Below the pieces are notes generated by a model. The model was given only the letters and a program-made list of their open reading frames with translations, was not told the DNA's origin and made no database searches. A stretch of 64,000 nucleotides of DNA from positions 1,116,001 through 1,180,000 of the forward strand of contig NZ_CP008896.1 of assembly GCF_000730425.1 (NCBI RefSeq), given 5' to 3'. Positions 18,202 to 25,172 of the stretch are shown piece by piece. The DNA is from Pseudomonas fluorescens. GTDB lineage: Bacteria; Pseudomonadota; Gammaproteobacteria; Pseudomonadales; Pseudomonadaceae. The position numbers were made by a program, and so were the translations under genes. Position 1 is the first letter of the stretch. Each line of letters opens with the position of its first letter.

Positions 18202-18417
18202 ATGGGCGGTATAGGGATTTGGCAACTGGTCATCGTGCTGCTGATCGTGGTCATGCTATTCGGCACCCGGCGCCTCAAGGGCCTGGGCAGCGATGTGGGC
18301 GAGGCAATCAAGGGTTTTCGCTCCTCCATGGGCAACGAACCCGGCGCACAGGCGGCGCAAAAGACCAGCCTTGAGGCTCAAGCCGAGCCTGGGCGATCTG
18401 CAGACAGCAAACACTGA
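18202..18417 (+). CDS. tatA: Twin-arginine translocase subunit TatA
   Basis: The protein has 71 residues from ATG 18202, with GGAG 7 bases upstream. The short N-terminal membrane helix ([20 protein letters not shown]) is followed by the conserved FG hinge and an amphipathic helix ([20 protein letters not shown]), then a disordered tail. TatA forms the translocation pore for folded Tat substrates. The stop overlaps the tatB start by one base (TGATG). Pseudomonads usually carry a housekeeping tatABC elsewhere, so this set is probably a second, dedicated one. Confidence 0.93.
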   Translation: MGGIGIWQLVIVLLIVVMLFGTRRLKGLGSDVGEAIKGFRSSMGNEPGAQAAQKTSLEAQAEPGRSADSKH

Positions 18418-18713
18418 TGTTCGATATCGGTTTCAGCGAACTGCTGCTGGTGGGCCTGGTGGCGCTGCTGGTACTGGGCCCCGAACGCCTGCCGGTTGCC
18501 GCACGCAATGCCGGGTTGTGGCTGGGCCGGGCCAAGCGGGCGATGAATACGCTCAAGGCCCAGGTCACTCAGGAACTGGACCACGAGCACCTGCTGCAAG
18601 GCATCGATCAGCAGCCATTGCGGCAACTGGAGCAGCAACTGCGCGACGGCATCCGCCTGGACGCCCCGCCGCCGCCAGAAACCACCCTTTCCCCAGGACA
18701 ACCTGCCCCATGA
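18417..18713 (+). CDS. tatB: Twin-arginine translocase subunit TatB
   Basis: The protein has 98 residues. The N-terminal segment [20 protein letters not shown] followed by GPERLP is the TatB signature (Glu in the membrane helix, GPERLP hinge). The amphipathic helix (LWLGRAKRAMNTLKAQV) and a proline-rich tail follow. With TatC it forms the receptor for twin-arginine signals such as that of the adjacent PhoX. It is shorter than many TatB proteins (about 140-170). Translation is coupled to tatA (1-base overlap) and tatC (4-base overlap). Confidence 0.92.
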   Translation: MFDIGFSELLLVGLVALLVLGPERLPVAARNAGLWLGRAKRAMNTLKAQVTQELDHEHLLQGIDQQPLRQLEQQLRDGIRLDAPPPPETTLSPGQPAP

Positions 18714-19480
18714 GCGACCTGCCCTTGCCTGCCCCACGCCTGTCGGTGACCGGCCACCTGACCCGGTTGCGCTCGCGCCTGGTGCGCTGCGTCCTGGCGA
18801 TCCTCCTGGTGTTCTGTGCTCTGTTCCCCTTTGCCCAGCAGCTCTACAGCTTCGTCTCGCAGCCGCTGCGCGATTTCTTGCCCAGCGGCGCCACGATGAT
18901 CGCCACCGGGGTGACTTCACCCTTTCTGGCTCCGCTGAAGCTGACCCTGATGATCGCCCTGTTCATCAGCATGCCGCTGCTGCTGCACCAGGCCTGGGGC
19001 ATGATTGCACCTGCGGTGTACCGCCAGGAACGCCGCACCGCCGCCTGGTTGCTGGCCGCCAGTGTGGTGCTGTTTTACGCGGGCATGGCGTTTGCGTTTT
19101 TCCTGGTGTTCCCGATGATGTTCGGCTTCTTTACCAGCGTGACCCCGGACGGCGTGGCGATGATGACCGATATCGCCCTGTACCTGGATTTCATCCTCGC
19201 GCTGTTGCTGGCGTTCGGCCTGGCGTTTGAAATCCCGGTGGCCACCTTCCTGGTGATCTGGGCCGGGATCACCGATGTGCAGACCCTGCAGAAAAGCCGG
19301 CCCTATGTGATCGTCGGTTGCTTTGTGGTGGGCATGCTGTTGACACCGCCCGATGTGTTTTCCCAGACCATGCTGGCGGTGCCGATGTGGATTCTGTTCG
19401 AGCTGGGGCTGCTGGCCAGCCGGTCTGTCAGCCAGCCCCTGCCTGACGCCTCGGAAATCGACGCTGGCCGACAGCTGTAG
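18710..19480 (+). CDS. tatC: Twin-arginine translocase subunit TatC
   Basis: The protein has 256 residues from ATG 18710, which overlaps the tatB stop as ATGA. Six membrane segments are visible, starting with VRCVLAILLVFCALFPFAQQ. The conserved first loop (GHLTRLRSRLVR, where most TatC have HLxELRxR) and the FxxVTP-like segment (MFGFFTSVTPDGVAMMTDI) are present. TatC binds the twin-arginine motif directly. The context with phoX and gspK suggests a phosphatase-export role. Confidence 0.93.
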   Translation: MSDLPLPAPRLSVTGHLTRLRSRLVRCVLAILLVFCALFPFAQQLYSFVSQPLRDFLPSGATMIATGVTSPFLAPLKLTLMIALFISMPLLLHQAWGMIAPAVYRQERRTAAWLLAASVVLFYAGMAFAFFLVFPMMFGFFTSVTPDGVAMMTDIALYLDFILALLLAFGLAFEIPVATFLVIWAGITDVQTLQKSRPYVIVGCFVVGMLLTPPDVFSQTMLAVPMWILFELGLLASRSVSQPLPDASEIDAGRQL

Positions 19481-19630
19481 CTGTGCGCGGGTATGCCGCA
19501 AACCACTACTCGCGGTCGAACAGGTCCTGCGCCTCAATGCAAAAAGGGTTGGCGACGGTGGATTTCTAACGCCCGTAGCATTGCGACCTGCCCGGAGCAA
19601 GGCCGTCCCGCCGACAGATTAAACAAAATG

Positions 19631-19658
19631 TTGACTTAGTAAGGCACCAAGATAAACT
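19631..19658 (+). promoter_or_regulatory. Candidate sigma-70 promoter of the MarR gene
   Basis: TTGACT at 19631-19636 and TAAACT at 19653-19658 are separated by 16 bases. The predicted start of transcription is about 7 bases after the -10, almost on the ATG at 19666, so the transcript could be leaderless if that ATG is used. This is the only recognisable promoter before the nine-gene run 19666-29694. The rest of the 185-bp gap after tatC shows nothing notable. Confidence 0.4.
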
Positions 19659-19665
19659 GCGCCTT

Positions 19666-20178
19666 ATGAATATTTTAGAGAACAAACACCACATCATGCT
19701 GCGTGAGCTTGACGGGGTGCCCGCCGAAGTCCGGGACAGCGTCAAGCTGTGCTTCGAGCTGCTGTCGGCGGCGGCCGCGATCAATCGCGTGTGTGCCATC
19801 CGGCTGGCCCGCTACAACCTGTCAGAGGGCCGCTTCGTCATCATGCTGACCCTCAAGAGCGCCGGCGGGAAGCTGTCGCCGCTGGAGTTGGCGACACGCC
19901 TGTCGATTACCACCGGCACCGTGACTGGCTTGCTCGATGGCCTGCAGGGCGATGGGTTTATCAAGCGCAAGACCGACCCGACCGACCGCCGCAAGCTGAT
20001 CATCAGCCTGACCGCCGACGGTAAGCGCGTGGTCGATGAGGTGTTTGCCGAACACACCGACTGGATCAGCGGCATCATCCAGGGCCTGAGCCTTGAGCAG
20101 CGCCAGGCCTTGTCCGAGTCGATCTACTGCATATCGGCCAGTCACGCCCTGTCCCAGCAACTGCCGGATGGGCATTAG
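19666..20178 (+). CDS. MarR-family transcriptional regulator
   Basis: The protein has 170 residues. A winged helix-turn-helix is clear: LSPLELATRLSITTGTVTGL is the recognition region (about 66-85) and DPTDRRKLIISLTADGKRVV is the wing with the conserved D-x-x-D-R-R. N- and C-terminal helices would form the dimer interface. The start is ATG 19666; ATG 19696 is an alternative, since neither has a good Shine-Dalgarno. The gene precedes the FeeM-like synthase by 50 bp in the same direction, so it probably controls the cluster in response to a small ligand such as the pathway product. Confidence 0.85.
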   Translation: MNILENKHHIMLRELDGVPAEVRDSVKLCFELLSAAAAINRVCAIRLARYNLSEGRFVIMLTLKSAGGKLSPLELATRLSITTGTVTGLLDGLQGDGFIKRKTDPTDRRKLIISLTADGKRVVDEVFAEHTDWISGIIQGLSLEQRQALSESIYCISASHALSQQLPDGH

Positions 20179-20228
20179 GCCCGGGTTTCAATTGCGTCAA
20201 TCGCGGTAGTCACACAAGGAGGTGTCTG

Positions 20229-21158
20229 ATGCTGCACAGTCAACGAGTGATGACCAATTTCGGCAGGAAGCCACGCATTCACAGTGGCGTCGATGTCATC
20301 CGCCACAGCATGGTCTCCCTGGAGCGCTACATCCCGCCGGCGCTGTACCGGCGTCTGTTTATCCAGCGCATCGCCCGTCACTCCCTGGCCATCGAAGGCT
20401 TCGAGTTTCGCCCGGTGCAAAGCCTGTTCGAACTGGAAGAGGCCTTGCGCCTAGTCAACGACAGCTATGCGCGGCGCGGCATCTCGACGGTGTGTCGGGC
20501 CGGCATGCGCTTTTCCGCGTTTCATCTGCTGCCGGGCACCACCACCTTCGTGGCGGTCAAGGACCGGCAGATCGTCGGCACCGTGTCGTTGATCGAGGAC
20601 TCCATGCTCGGCCTGCCCCTGGAAGAGGTGCATGGCAACGAGGTAGTCCTGCAACGCCTGGCCGGCGCCCGCCTGGCCGAGGTCGGCACCCTGGCCGTGG
20701 CCGCCGGGTATCGCGGCAAGGGTGTGCCGTTGATGCTCTACAACGCGATGTTTCGCTGGGCCATGCATTTTCGCGGGGTGCAGCGGCTGCTGATCGCCGT
20801 GCACCCACGGGCGGGGGCGTTCTATCGCAATGTGTTGTTCTTCTCCCCCATGGGCCGGGTGCAGCCCTATGCCAAGCTCAACAATGCCTTGTCGCTGCCA
20901 CTGTCTCTGGACCTGGGCAATGCGCCGGCGGTTTTCCAGCAGGCCTATCAGCGCCCTGCCCTGGGGTTTGCGGTCGAAGGGCAGCGCACGCACTTCTACG
21001 ACTTTTTCTGTCGCAGTGACTACGCCCATATCCGCCTGCCCGCCACCGGCAGAGTGCGCCCCTGGGACGCGCACGAAGTGCTGACCCATATGGCCCGCTG
21101 TGGCGTGCATGGCCACAACCTGGCGCCACGGATCCAGCGGGCGCTGGCCCTGGCGTAA
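20229..21158 (+). CDS. FeeM-type N-acyl amino acid synthase (GNAT/LuxI-like fold)
   Basis: The protein has 309 residues, with an excellent ribosome-binding site (AAGGAGG, ending about 5 bases before ATG 20229). The acyltransferase domain spans about 55-275. FeeM-like segments are LEEALRLVNDSYARRGIS, TTTFVAVKDRQIVGTVSLI, RLAEVGTLAVAAGYRGKG and RLLIAVHPRAGAFYRNVLF. FeeM enzymes take an acyl group from acyl-carrier protein and place it on the amine of an amino acid (tyrosine in the founding soil-DNA example); they are structural relatives of LuxI autoinducer synthases. The N-terminal 50 residues are extra. It is the first biosynthetic gene of the run, so the likely first step is N-acylation of an amino acid or amine. 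The substrate cannot be read from the sequence. Confidence 0.75.
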   Translation: MLHSQRVMTNFGRKPRIHSGVDVIRHSMVSLERYIPPALYRRLFIQRIARHSLAIEGFEFRPVQSLFELEEALRLVNDSYARRGISTVCRAGMRFSAFHLLPGTTTFVAVKDRQIVGTVSLIEDSMLGLPLEEVHGNEVVLQRLAGARLAEVGTLAVAAGYRGKGVPLMLYNAMFRWAMHFRGVQRLLIAVHPRAGAFYRNVLFFSPMGRVQPYAKLNNALSLPLSLDLGNAPAVFQQAYQRPALGFAVEGQRTHFYDFFCRSDYAHIRLPATGRVRPWDAHEVLTHMARCGVHGHNLAPRIQRALALA

Positions 21159-21192
21159 GCAAGTTCAAACGTCATTTCATGGAGGAAGCAGT

Positions 21193-22059
21193 ATGGACAG
21201 CGGATTGCTGCGCGCGATATTCAGGGAAATAACGATCAAGCAACCGTTCGAGCGCATCCCCGAACCGGCCTTGGTCATGGAAGAACAGCAGAGTGTGGCG
21301 TCCTACGCCGACAGTGCCGCCCAGGGCCAGGCCTTGTCCGGCACCCACCTTTATCACTGCGCGCAGATGTGCGCGCTGATCAAGCCCGGCGATGTGGTAC
21401 TGGACATCGGTTGCGGCCCGGCGGCCCTGTTGCTGCAAGTCGCACGGCTCAACCCACGGGCCGAATTCATTGGCATGGACCTGTCGCAGAGCATGCTGGA
21501 GGTGGCGCGTGAAGCGTGTCACCAGCAAGGCATCGACAACGTGCAGCTGATTGAAGATGACATGACCCGGCTCGGCATGATCGCTGACCGCAGCGTGGAT
21601 GTGGTGATCTCGTCGATGGCCCTGCATCACTTGGAAAACCTCGGCCAGCTGGAAGGGACTTTTCGCAATATCTCCCGGGTGCTGCGCAATGACCGGGCGA
21701 TCTACCTCAATGACTTCGGGCGCCTGAAAACCATCGAGTCGGTCGACTACTTTGTCGAGCGCGCCAGTGACGGCGCAGATGCCGAAACCCTGCTGGACTA
21801 CCGCAACTCGCTGCTCGCGGCGTTTTCGCTGGAAGAGTTCCAAACCCTCGCCGCCAGCTACCTGGGGCCCTGTGCCAAGGTCTACAGCACAGCGTTCAGC
21901 CCGTTGATGATGGTGATTCGCACGCCCAAGCGGCGCTGCGTGAACGTGATGAAACCCGAGTTCCGGCGCCGCTACAGTGCCCTGCCCGCCAGCCGCCAGG
22001 CGGATGTGAACCAATTGCGCCTGTTCCTGCGCCTGGGAGGCCTGGCCAGTGCCTTTTGA
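21193..22059 (+). CDS. Class I SAM-dependent methyltransferase
   Basis: The start is taken at ATG 21193 (GGAGGA 6 bases upstream), giving 288 residues. SAM motif I is VLDIGCGPAALLL at about 69-81. An acidic residue after strand 2 (FIGMDLSQSMLEVA) and motif II-like VDVVISSMALHHLENL follow, so it is a methyltransferase type 11/25 enzyme. Residues 225-288 form an unassigned C-terminal part. It is a likely O- or N-methylation tailoring step for the product of the neighbouring synthase. The 3' end overlaps the next gene by 11 bases. Confidence 0.85.
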   Translation: MDSGLLRAIFREITIKQPFERIPEPALVMEEQQSVASYADSAAQGQALSGTHLYHCAQMCALIKPGDVVLDIGCGPAALLLQVARLNPRAEFIGMDLSQSMLEVAREACHQQGIDNVQLIEDDMTRLGMIADRSVDVVISSMALHHLENLGQLEGTFRNISRVLRNDRAIYLNDFGRLKTIESVDYFVERASDGADAETLLDYRNSLLAAFSLEEFQTLAASYLGPCAKVYSTAFSPLMMVIRTPKRRCVNVMKPEFRRRYSALPASRQADVNQLRLFLRLGGLASAF

Positions 22060-23686
22060 ACCCGCCCACCTGGCACTTGCCCAGCAGCAGTGGCGCGAGG
22101 TACTCGGTGACGCCGGTGTGCGCGTCGATCCGGCCAGCCTTGAGCGCTTCCAGCGAGACACCTTGTGCTCCCCCGCGTATGCCAGGGTAGTGATTGCGCC
22201 ACGCTCCCCCGAGCATGTGTCGGCATGCATGGTAATCGCACGGCGCTATGGGGTTGCCGTGCATCCGATCAGTACCGGGCACAACTGGGGCTACGGCACC
22301 GCCGCGACCACCGACGAGCGTTGTGTGTTGATGGACTTGTCCGGGATGGACCGGATTCTGGCGTTCGATGAGGAGCTGTCGGTGGTGACCCTGGAGCCCG
22401 GGGTGACCCAGGGTGACCTCGCCCGCTATCTGCAGGAACACAACCTGCCTTGGATGACCCCCGTCACGGGGGCCGGCCCGACCTGCAGCGTACTGGGCAA
22501 CGCACTGGAGCGCGGCTTTGGCATCACGCCCCACACCGACCATTTCCAGGCAGTGCTCGGCCTCGAAGCGGTGCTGGCCGACGGCACGCTGTACCGCTCG
22601 CCGATGTCCCTCGGGTTCACCGCGCCCTGTTTCAAATGGGGCGTGGGGCCGTACCTGGATGGCCTGTTCAGCCAGAGCGGGCTGGGCGTGGTGACGCAGA
22701 TGTCGATTGCCCTGGTGCGCAAGCCCGAGGTTATCCAGCCGTTTTACTTCTGGGTCGATGAAGAACACGGTCTGGAAGCGGCCCTGGCGGGCATCAAGCG
22801 CATACTCGACCTGGCTCCCGGGCAGATCGGTGGCATCAACCTGATGAACCGCACGCGGCTGCTGACCATGGCCAGTGAAGCCCCCCAGGTGGTGGGCATG
22901 AGCGAGGCACAGCAACGGGCCGCTGCCGATGCCCTGGGCTTACCCGCCTGGATGGGCGTGGGTTCGATCTATTGCCAGAAGGCGCAGCACGCCTCGCTCA
23001 AGCGCATGATCAGCCTTGAGCTGGAGTCTTTCGCCAGCAAACTGCTGTTCAAGACCCGTGGGCAGTTGAGCGCAGCACGGCGCTTGCTCGGCCATCTGCC
23101 CGGCGGCTGGTCCCGGCGCTGGCAGCGAACCCTGGACAAGATGCTGCAAGGCATCGACCTGATGGAAGGCCAACCCAGCGAAGTGGCCTTGCCGCTGGCC
23201 TACACTGCGGGCGCCAAAACGCTGCCCGGCGCGCCCCTGGACCCGGCGCGGGATAACTGCGGGCTGATCTGGTACGCACCGATCCTGCCGCTGAAGACTC
23301 AACCCGTGGCCGACTTTGTGCGCGCCATGGAGCGTCGTTGCCATCAGCAGCAAATGCCTTGCCCGGTGACGCTGACCAGCCTGTCGAGTCGCGCCATCGA
23401 CTGTACCGTGCCGCTGCTGTTCGATCGCGCGGATGCCCAGGCATCGGACCGGGCCCATGAGTGTTATCGCCAGCTGTTTGCCCAAGGCAAGGCCCAGGGC
23501 GTATTGCCGTATCGCGTGCCCGTCAGCTTCATGCACCTGCTGACCGACTCCGCAGGGCCCGCCTGGCAGCTCGGGGCGCGGCTCAAGGCGGCACTGGATC
23601 CCGACAACCTGCTTTCACCGGGGCGCTACTGCGCCACCAACCCAACGCCTGCCCAGCCCATGACCGCGTCGGTGGTATCGATATGA
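22049..23686 (+). CDS. FAD-linked oxidase, vanillyl-alcohol-oxidase/4-cresol-type
   Basis: The protein has 545 residues from a GTG start (GGGAGG 8 bases upstream). The FAD-binding PCMH-type domain covers about 40-220, with PISTGHNWGYGTA (74-85), a VAO-type FAD loop, and GVTQGDLARYLQEHNLPWMT. The C-terminal FAD-linked oxidase domain holds the substrate pocket and ends with LDPDNLLSPGRY, the normal end of the family. Such enzymes oxidise phenols, alcohols or amines with oxygen or an electron acceptor. If the acylated amino acid is aromatic this would be a natural modifier. It is translationally coupled to both neighbours. Confidence 0.85.
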   Translation: MPFEPAHLALAQQQWREVLGDAGVRVDPASLERFQRDTLCSPAYARVVIAPRSPEHVSACMVIARRYGVAVHPISTGHNWGYGTAATTDERCVLMDLSGMDRILAFDEELSVVTLEPGVTQGDLARYLQEHNLPWMTPVTGAGPTCSVLGNALERGFGITPHTDHFQAVLGLEAVLADGTLYRSPMSLGFTAPCFKWGVGPYLDGLFSQSGLGVVTQMSIALVRKPEVIQPFYFWVDEEHGLEAALAGIKRILDLAPGQIGGINLMNRTRLLTMASEAPQVVGMSEAQQRAAADALGLPAWMGVGSIYCQKAQHASLKRMISLELESFASKLLFKTRGQLSAARRLLGHLPGGWSRRWQRTLDKMLQGIDLMEGQPSEVALPLAYTAGAKTLPGAPLDPARDNCGLIWYAPILPLKTQPVADFVRAMERRCHQQQMPCPVTLTSLSSRAIDCTVPLLFDRADAQASDRAHECYRQLFAQGKAQGVLPYRVPVSFMHLLTDSAGPAWQLGARLKAALDPDNLLSPGRYCATNPTPAQPMTASVVSI

Positions 23687-24447
23687 ATGAAGAACGCAAA
23701 GACCTGATTGACCAGGGCCTCCTGGCAACCCGCAATCTGGGCGAGTGCCTGGCCGTTGACCAGGTAGCGCTGGCAGCGGCCCTTGCCGCGCAGTTGGAAC
23801 CGTCACTGGCCCGGACACTGTTGAGCGCAGCCCAGGCCAGCCAGACACTGGGCATCTCCAAGAAAGTCGCCGCCCTGGGCCTTGCGCTGGGGCAATGGCT
23901 GGAAGCCGCCGCCCTGCCCTTGCGCGAGCAAACCTGGCGCCTGTTGCTGGAGCATCCTTCAGACACCGTGCGCAGCTGGGCGGCCTTCGCCAACGTCTAT
24001 TGCCAACGCAACAGCACGCTGGAGCAGGCCTTGCTGAGCCAGTTCCGGTTTGCCACCGATCCACACTTTGGCGTGCGCGAATGGGCCTGGATCGCCCTGC
24101 GCCCCCTGCTGGCCCGGGACCTGGGCGCCTCGCTGGAACTGCTACGCAGCCATACCCGTAGCGACGACCCGCTGATCCGCCGCTTCTGCGTTGAAATCCT
24201 GCGCCCGCGCGGGGTCTGGTGCGAACACATCGCCCCGCTCAAGGCCGAGCCACACATGGCCGAACCCCTGCTGATCGGCATGCTCGATGAAACCGACAAA
24301 TACGCCCAGGACTCGGTGGCCAACTGGATCAACGACGCCAGCAAGACCCGCCCGGACTGGGTACAGCAGTTGTTCCAGCGCCACCCGCCCAGCGGCAAGG
24401 CCGCCACCAGGATTTTCACCCGGGCTACCCGCAGCCTTTCTCAATAG
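23683..24447 (+). CDS. HEAT-repeat (DNA-alkylation-repeat-like) protein
   Basis: The protein has 254 residues, starting at ATG 23683 and overlapping the oxidase stop as ATGA. It is built of helical repeats (for example REQTWRLLLEHPSDTVRSWA, FGVREWAWIALRPLLARDL, PLIRRFCVEILRPRGVWCEH, KYAQDSVANWINDASK). The pattern recalls AlkD/DNA-alkylation-repeat proteins, whose WAxxNxxxR-like helices form a concave surface. In an otherwise biosynthetic operon it could repair or shield DNA from a reactive product, or simply be a scaffold. No catalytic residue can be assigned. Confidence 0.6.
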   Translation: MNEERKDLIDQGLLATRNLGECLAVDQVALAAALAAQLEPSLARTLLSAAQASQTLGISKKVAALGLALGQWLEAAALPLREQTWRLLLEHPSDTVRSWAAFANVYCQRNSTLEQALLSQFRFATDPHFGVREWAWIALRPLLARDLGASLELLRSHTRSDDPLIRRFCVEILRPRGVWCEHIAPLKAEPHMAEPLLIGMLDETDKYAQDSVANWINDASKTRPDWVQQLFQRHPPSGKAATRIFTRATRSLSQ

Positions 24448-24466
24448 ACGTGAACAGGAGTCACCC

Positions 24467-25108
24467 ATGTCGCTCAAGGACAAGCTACAAACCGTCAAGG
24501 ATCAGATGGCCCAGTTGCCTGCCGAGGTCCTGCACAAATTCCAGGCATCGCTACAGAAGCTGCTCGACAGCCATCTGGGCGACAAGGCCCTGAAGGCCAA
24601 CGACAAGGCGCCCCTGGCGGTACTCAAGGATGCTGACGAACAGGATGTGGACCTGCGTCAGTTACTGGATAAAGGCCCGCTGGTGCTGGTGTTCTACCGA
24701 GGCCTGTGGTGCCCCTTCTGCGGCCAGGCGTTGAGCGCCTACCAACAGATGGTCACCGACCTGGCGGCCTCGGGCGCCACCCTGGTGGCGGTGTCGGCGC
24801 AGACGCCCGAGTTCTCGCGCAAGACCCGCGAGGCCCTCGGCATCAACTACCTGCTGCTCAGCGATGCCGACAACCAGTTGGCGCGCCAGTACGGCCTCGT
24901 GTTCAAGCTCGAAGACGAGCTGGACGAGGTCTACCGCTCCCTAGGCGCCGACCTCAAGCTGTTCAACGGCTCCGAGGCCCTGACCTTGCCAATGGCAAGC
25001 GCCTTTGTCATCGGCCAGGACGGGGTGATCCGCGCCGCCTTCGTCAACGTGGACTACTCGCAACGGGTAGAACCCCAGGAATTGATCACGGCCGCCAGCG
25101 CCGCCTAA
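24467..25108 (+). CDS. Peroxiredoxin-like (AhpC/TSA family) protein
   Basis: The start is taken at ATG 24467 (CAGGAG upstream), giving 213 residues. Residues about 45-205 form a thioredoxin-fold AhpC/TSA domain with YRGLWCPFCGQALSAY (Cys82 and Cys85, a CxxC pair where classical peroxiredoxins have T-x-x-C). The first 45 residues are a helical extension. A thiol reductase or peroxidase role is inferred. It may deal with peroxide from the adjacent flavin oxidase and halogenase-like enzyme. Confidence 0.8.
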   Translation: MSLKDKLQTVKDQMAQLPAEVLHKFQASLQKLLDSHLGDKALKANDKAPLAVLKDADEQDVDLRQLLDKGPLVLVFYRGLWCPFCGQALSAYQQMVTDLAASGATLVAVSAQTPEFSRKTREALGINYLLLSDADNQLARQYGLVFKLEDELDEVYRSLGADLKLFNGSEALTLPMASAFVIGQDGVIRAAFVNVDYSQRVEPQELITAASAA

Positions 25109-25119
25109 AACGGCCATTC

Positions 25120-25147
25120 TCGCCGAAGGCACCCTTGCCTTCGGCGA
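25120..25147. promoter_or_regulatory. Perfect hairpin between peroxiredoxin and halogenase genes
   Basis: Two perfectly complementary 12-base arms (TCGCCGAAGGCA and TGCCTTCGGCGA) flank a CCCT loop in the 64-bp gap. No T-run follows, so it is not a standard terminator. It may be an RNA stability or processing element that divides the cluster into two expression levels. Confidence 0.6.
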
Positions 25148-25172
25148 ATCCACTTGTTCAGGGACTGACGAC

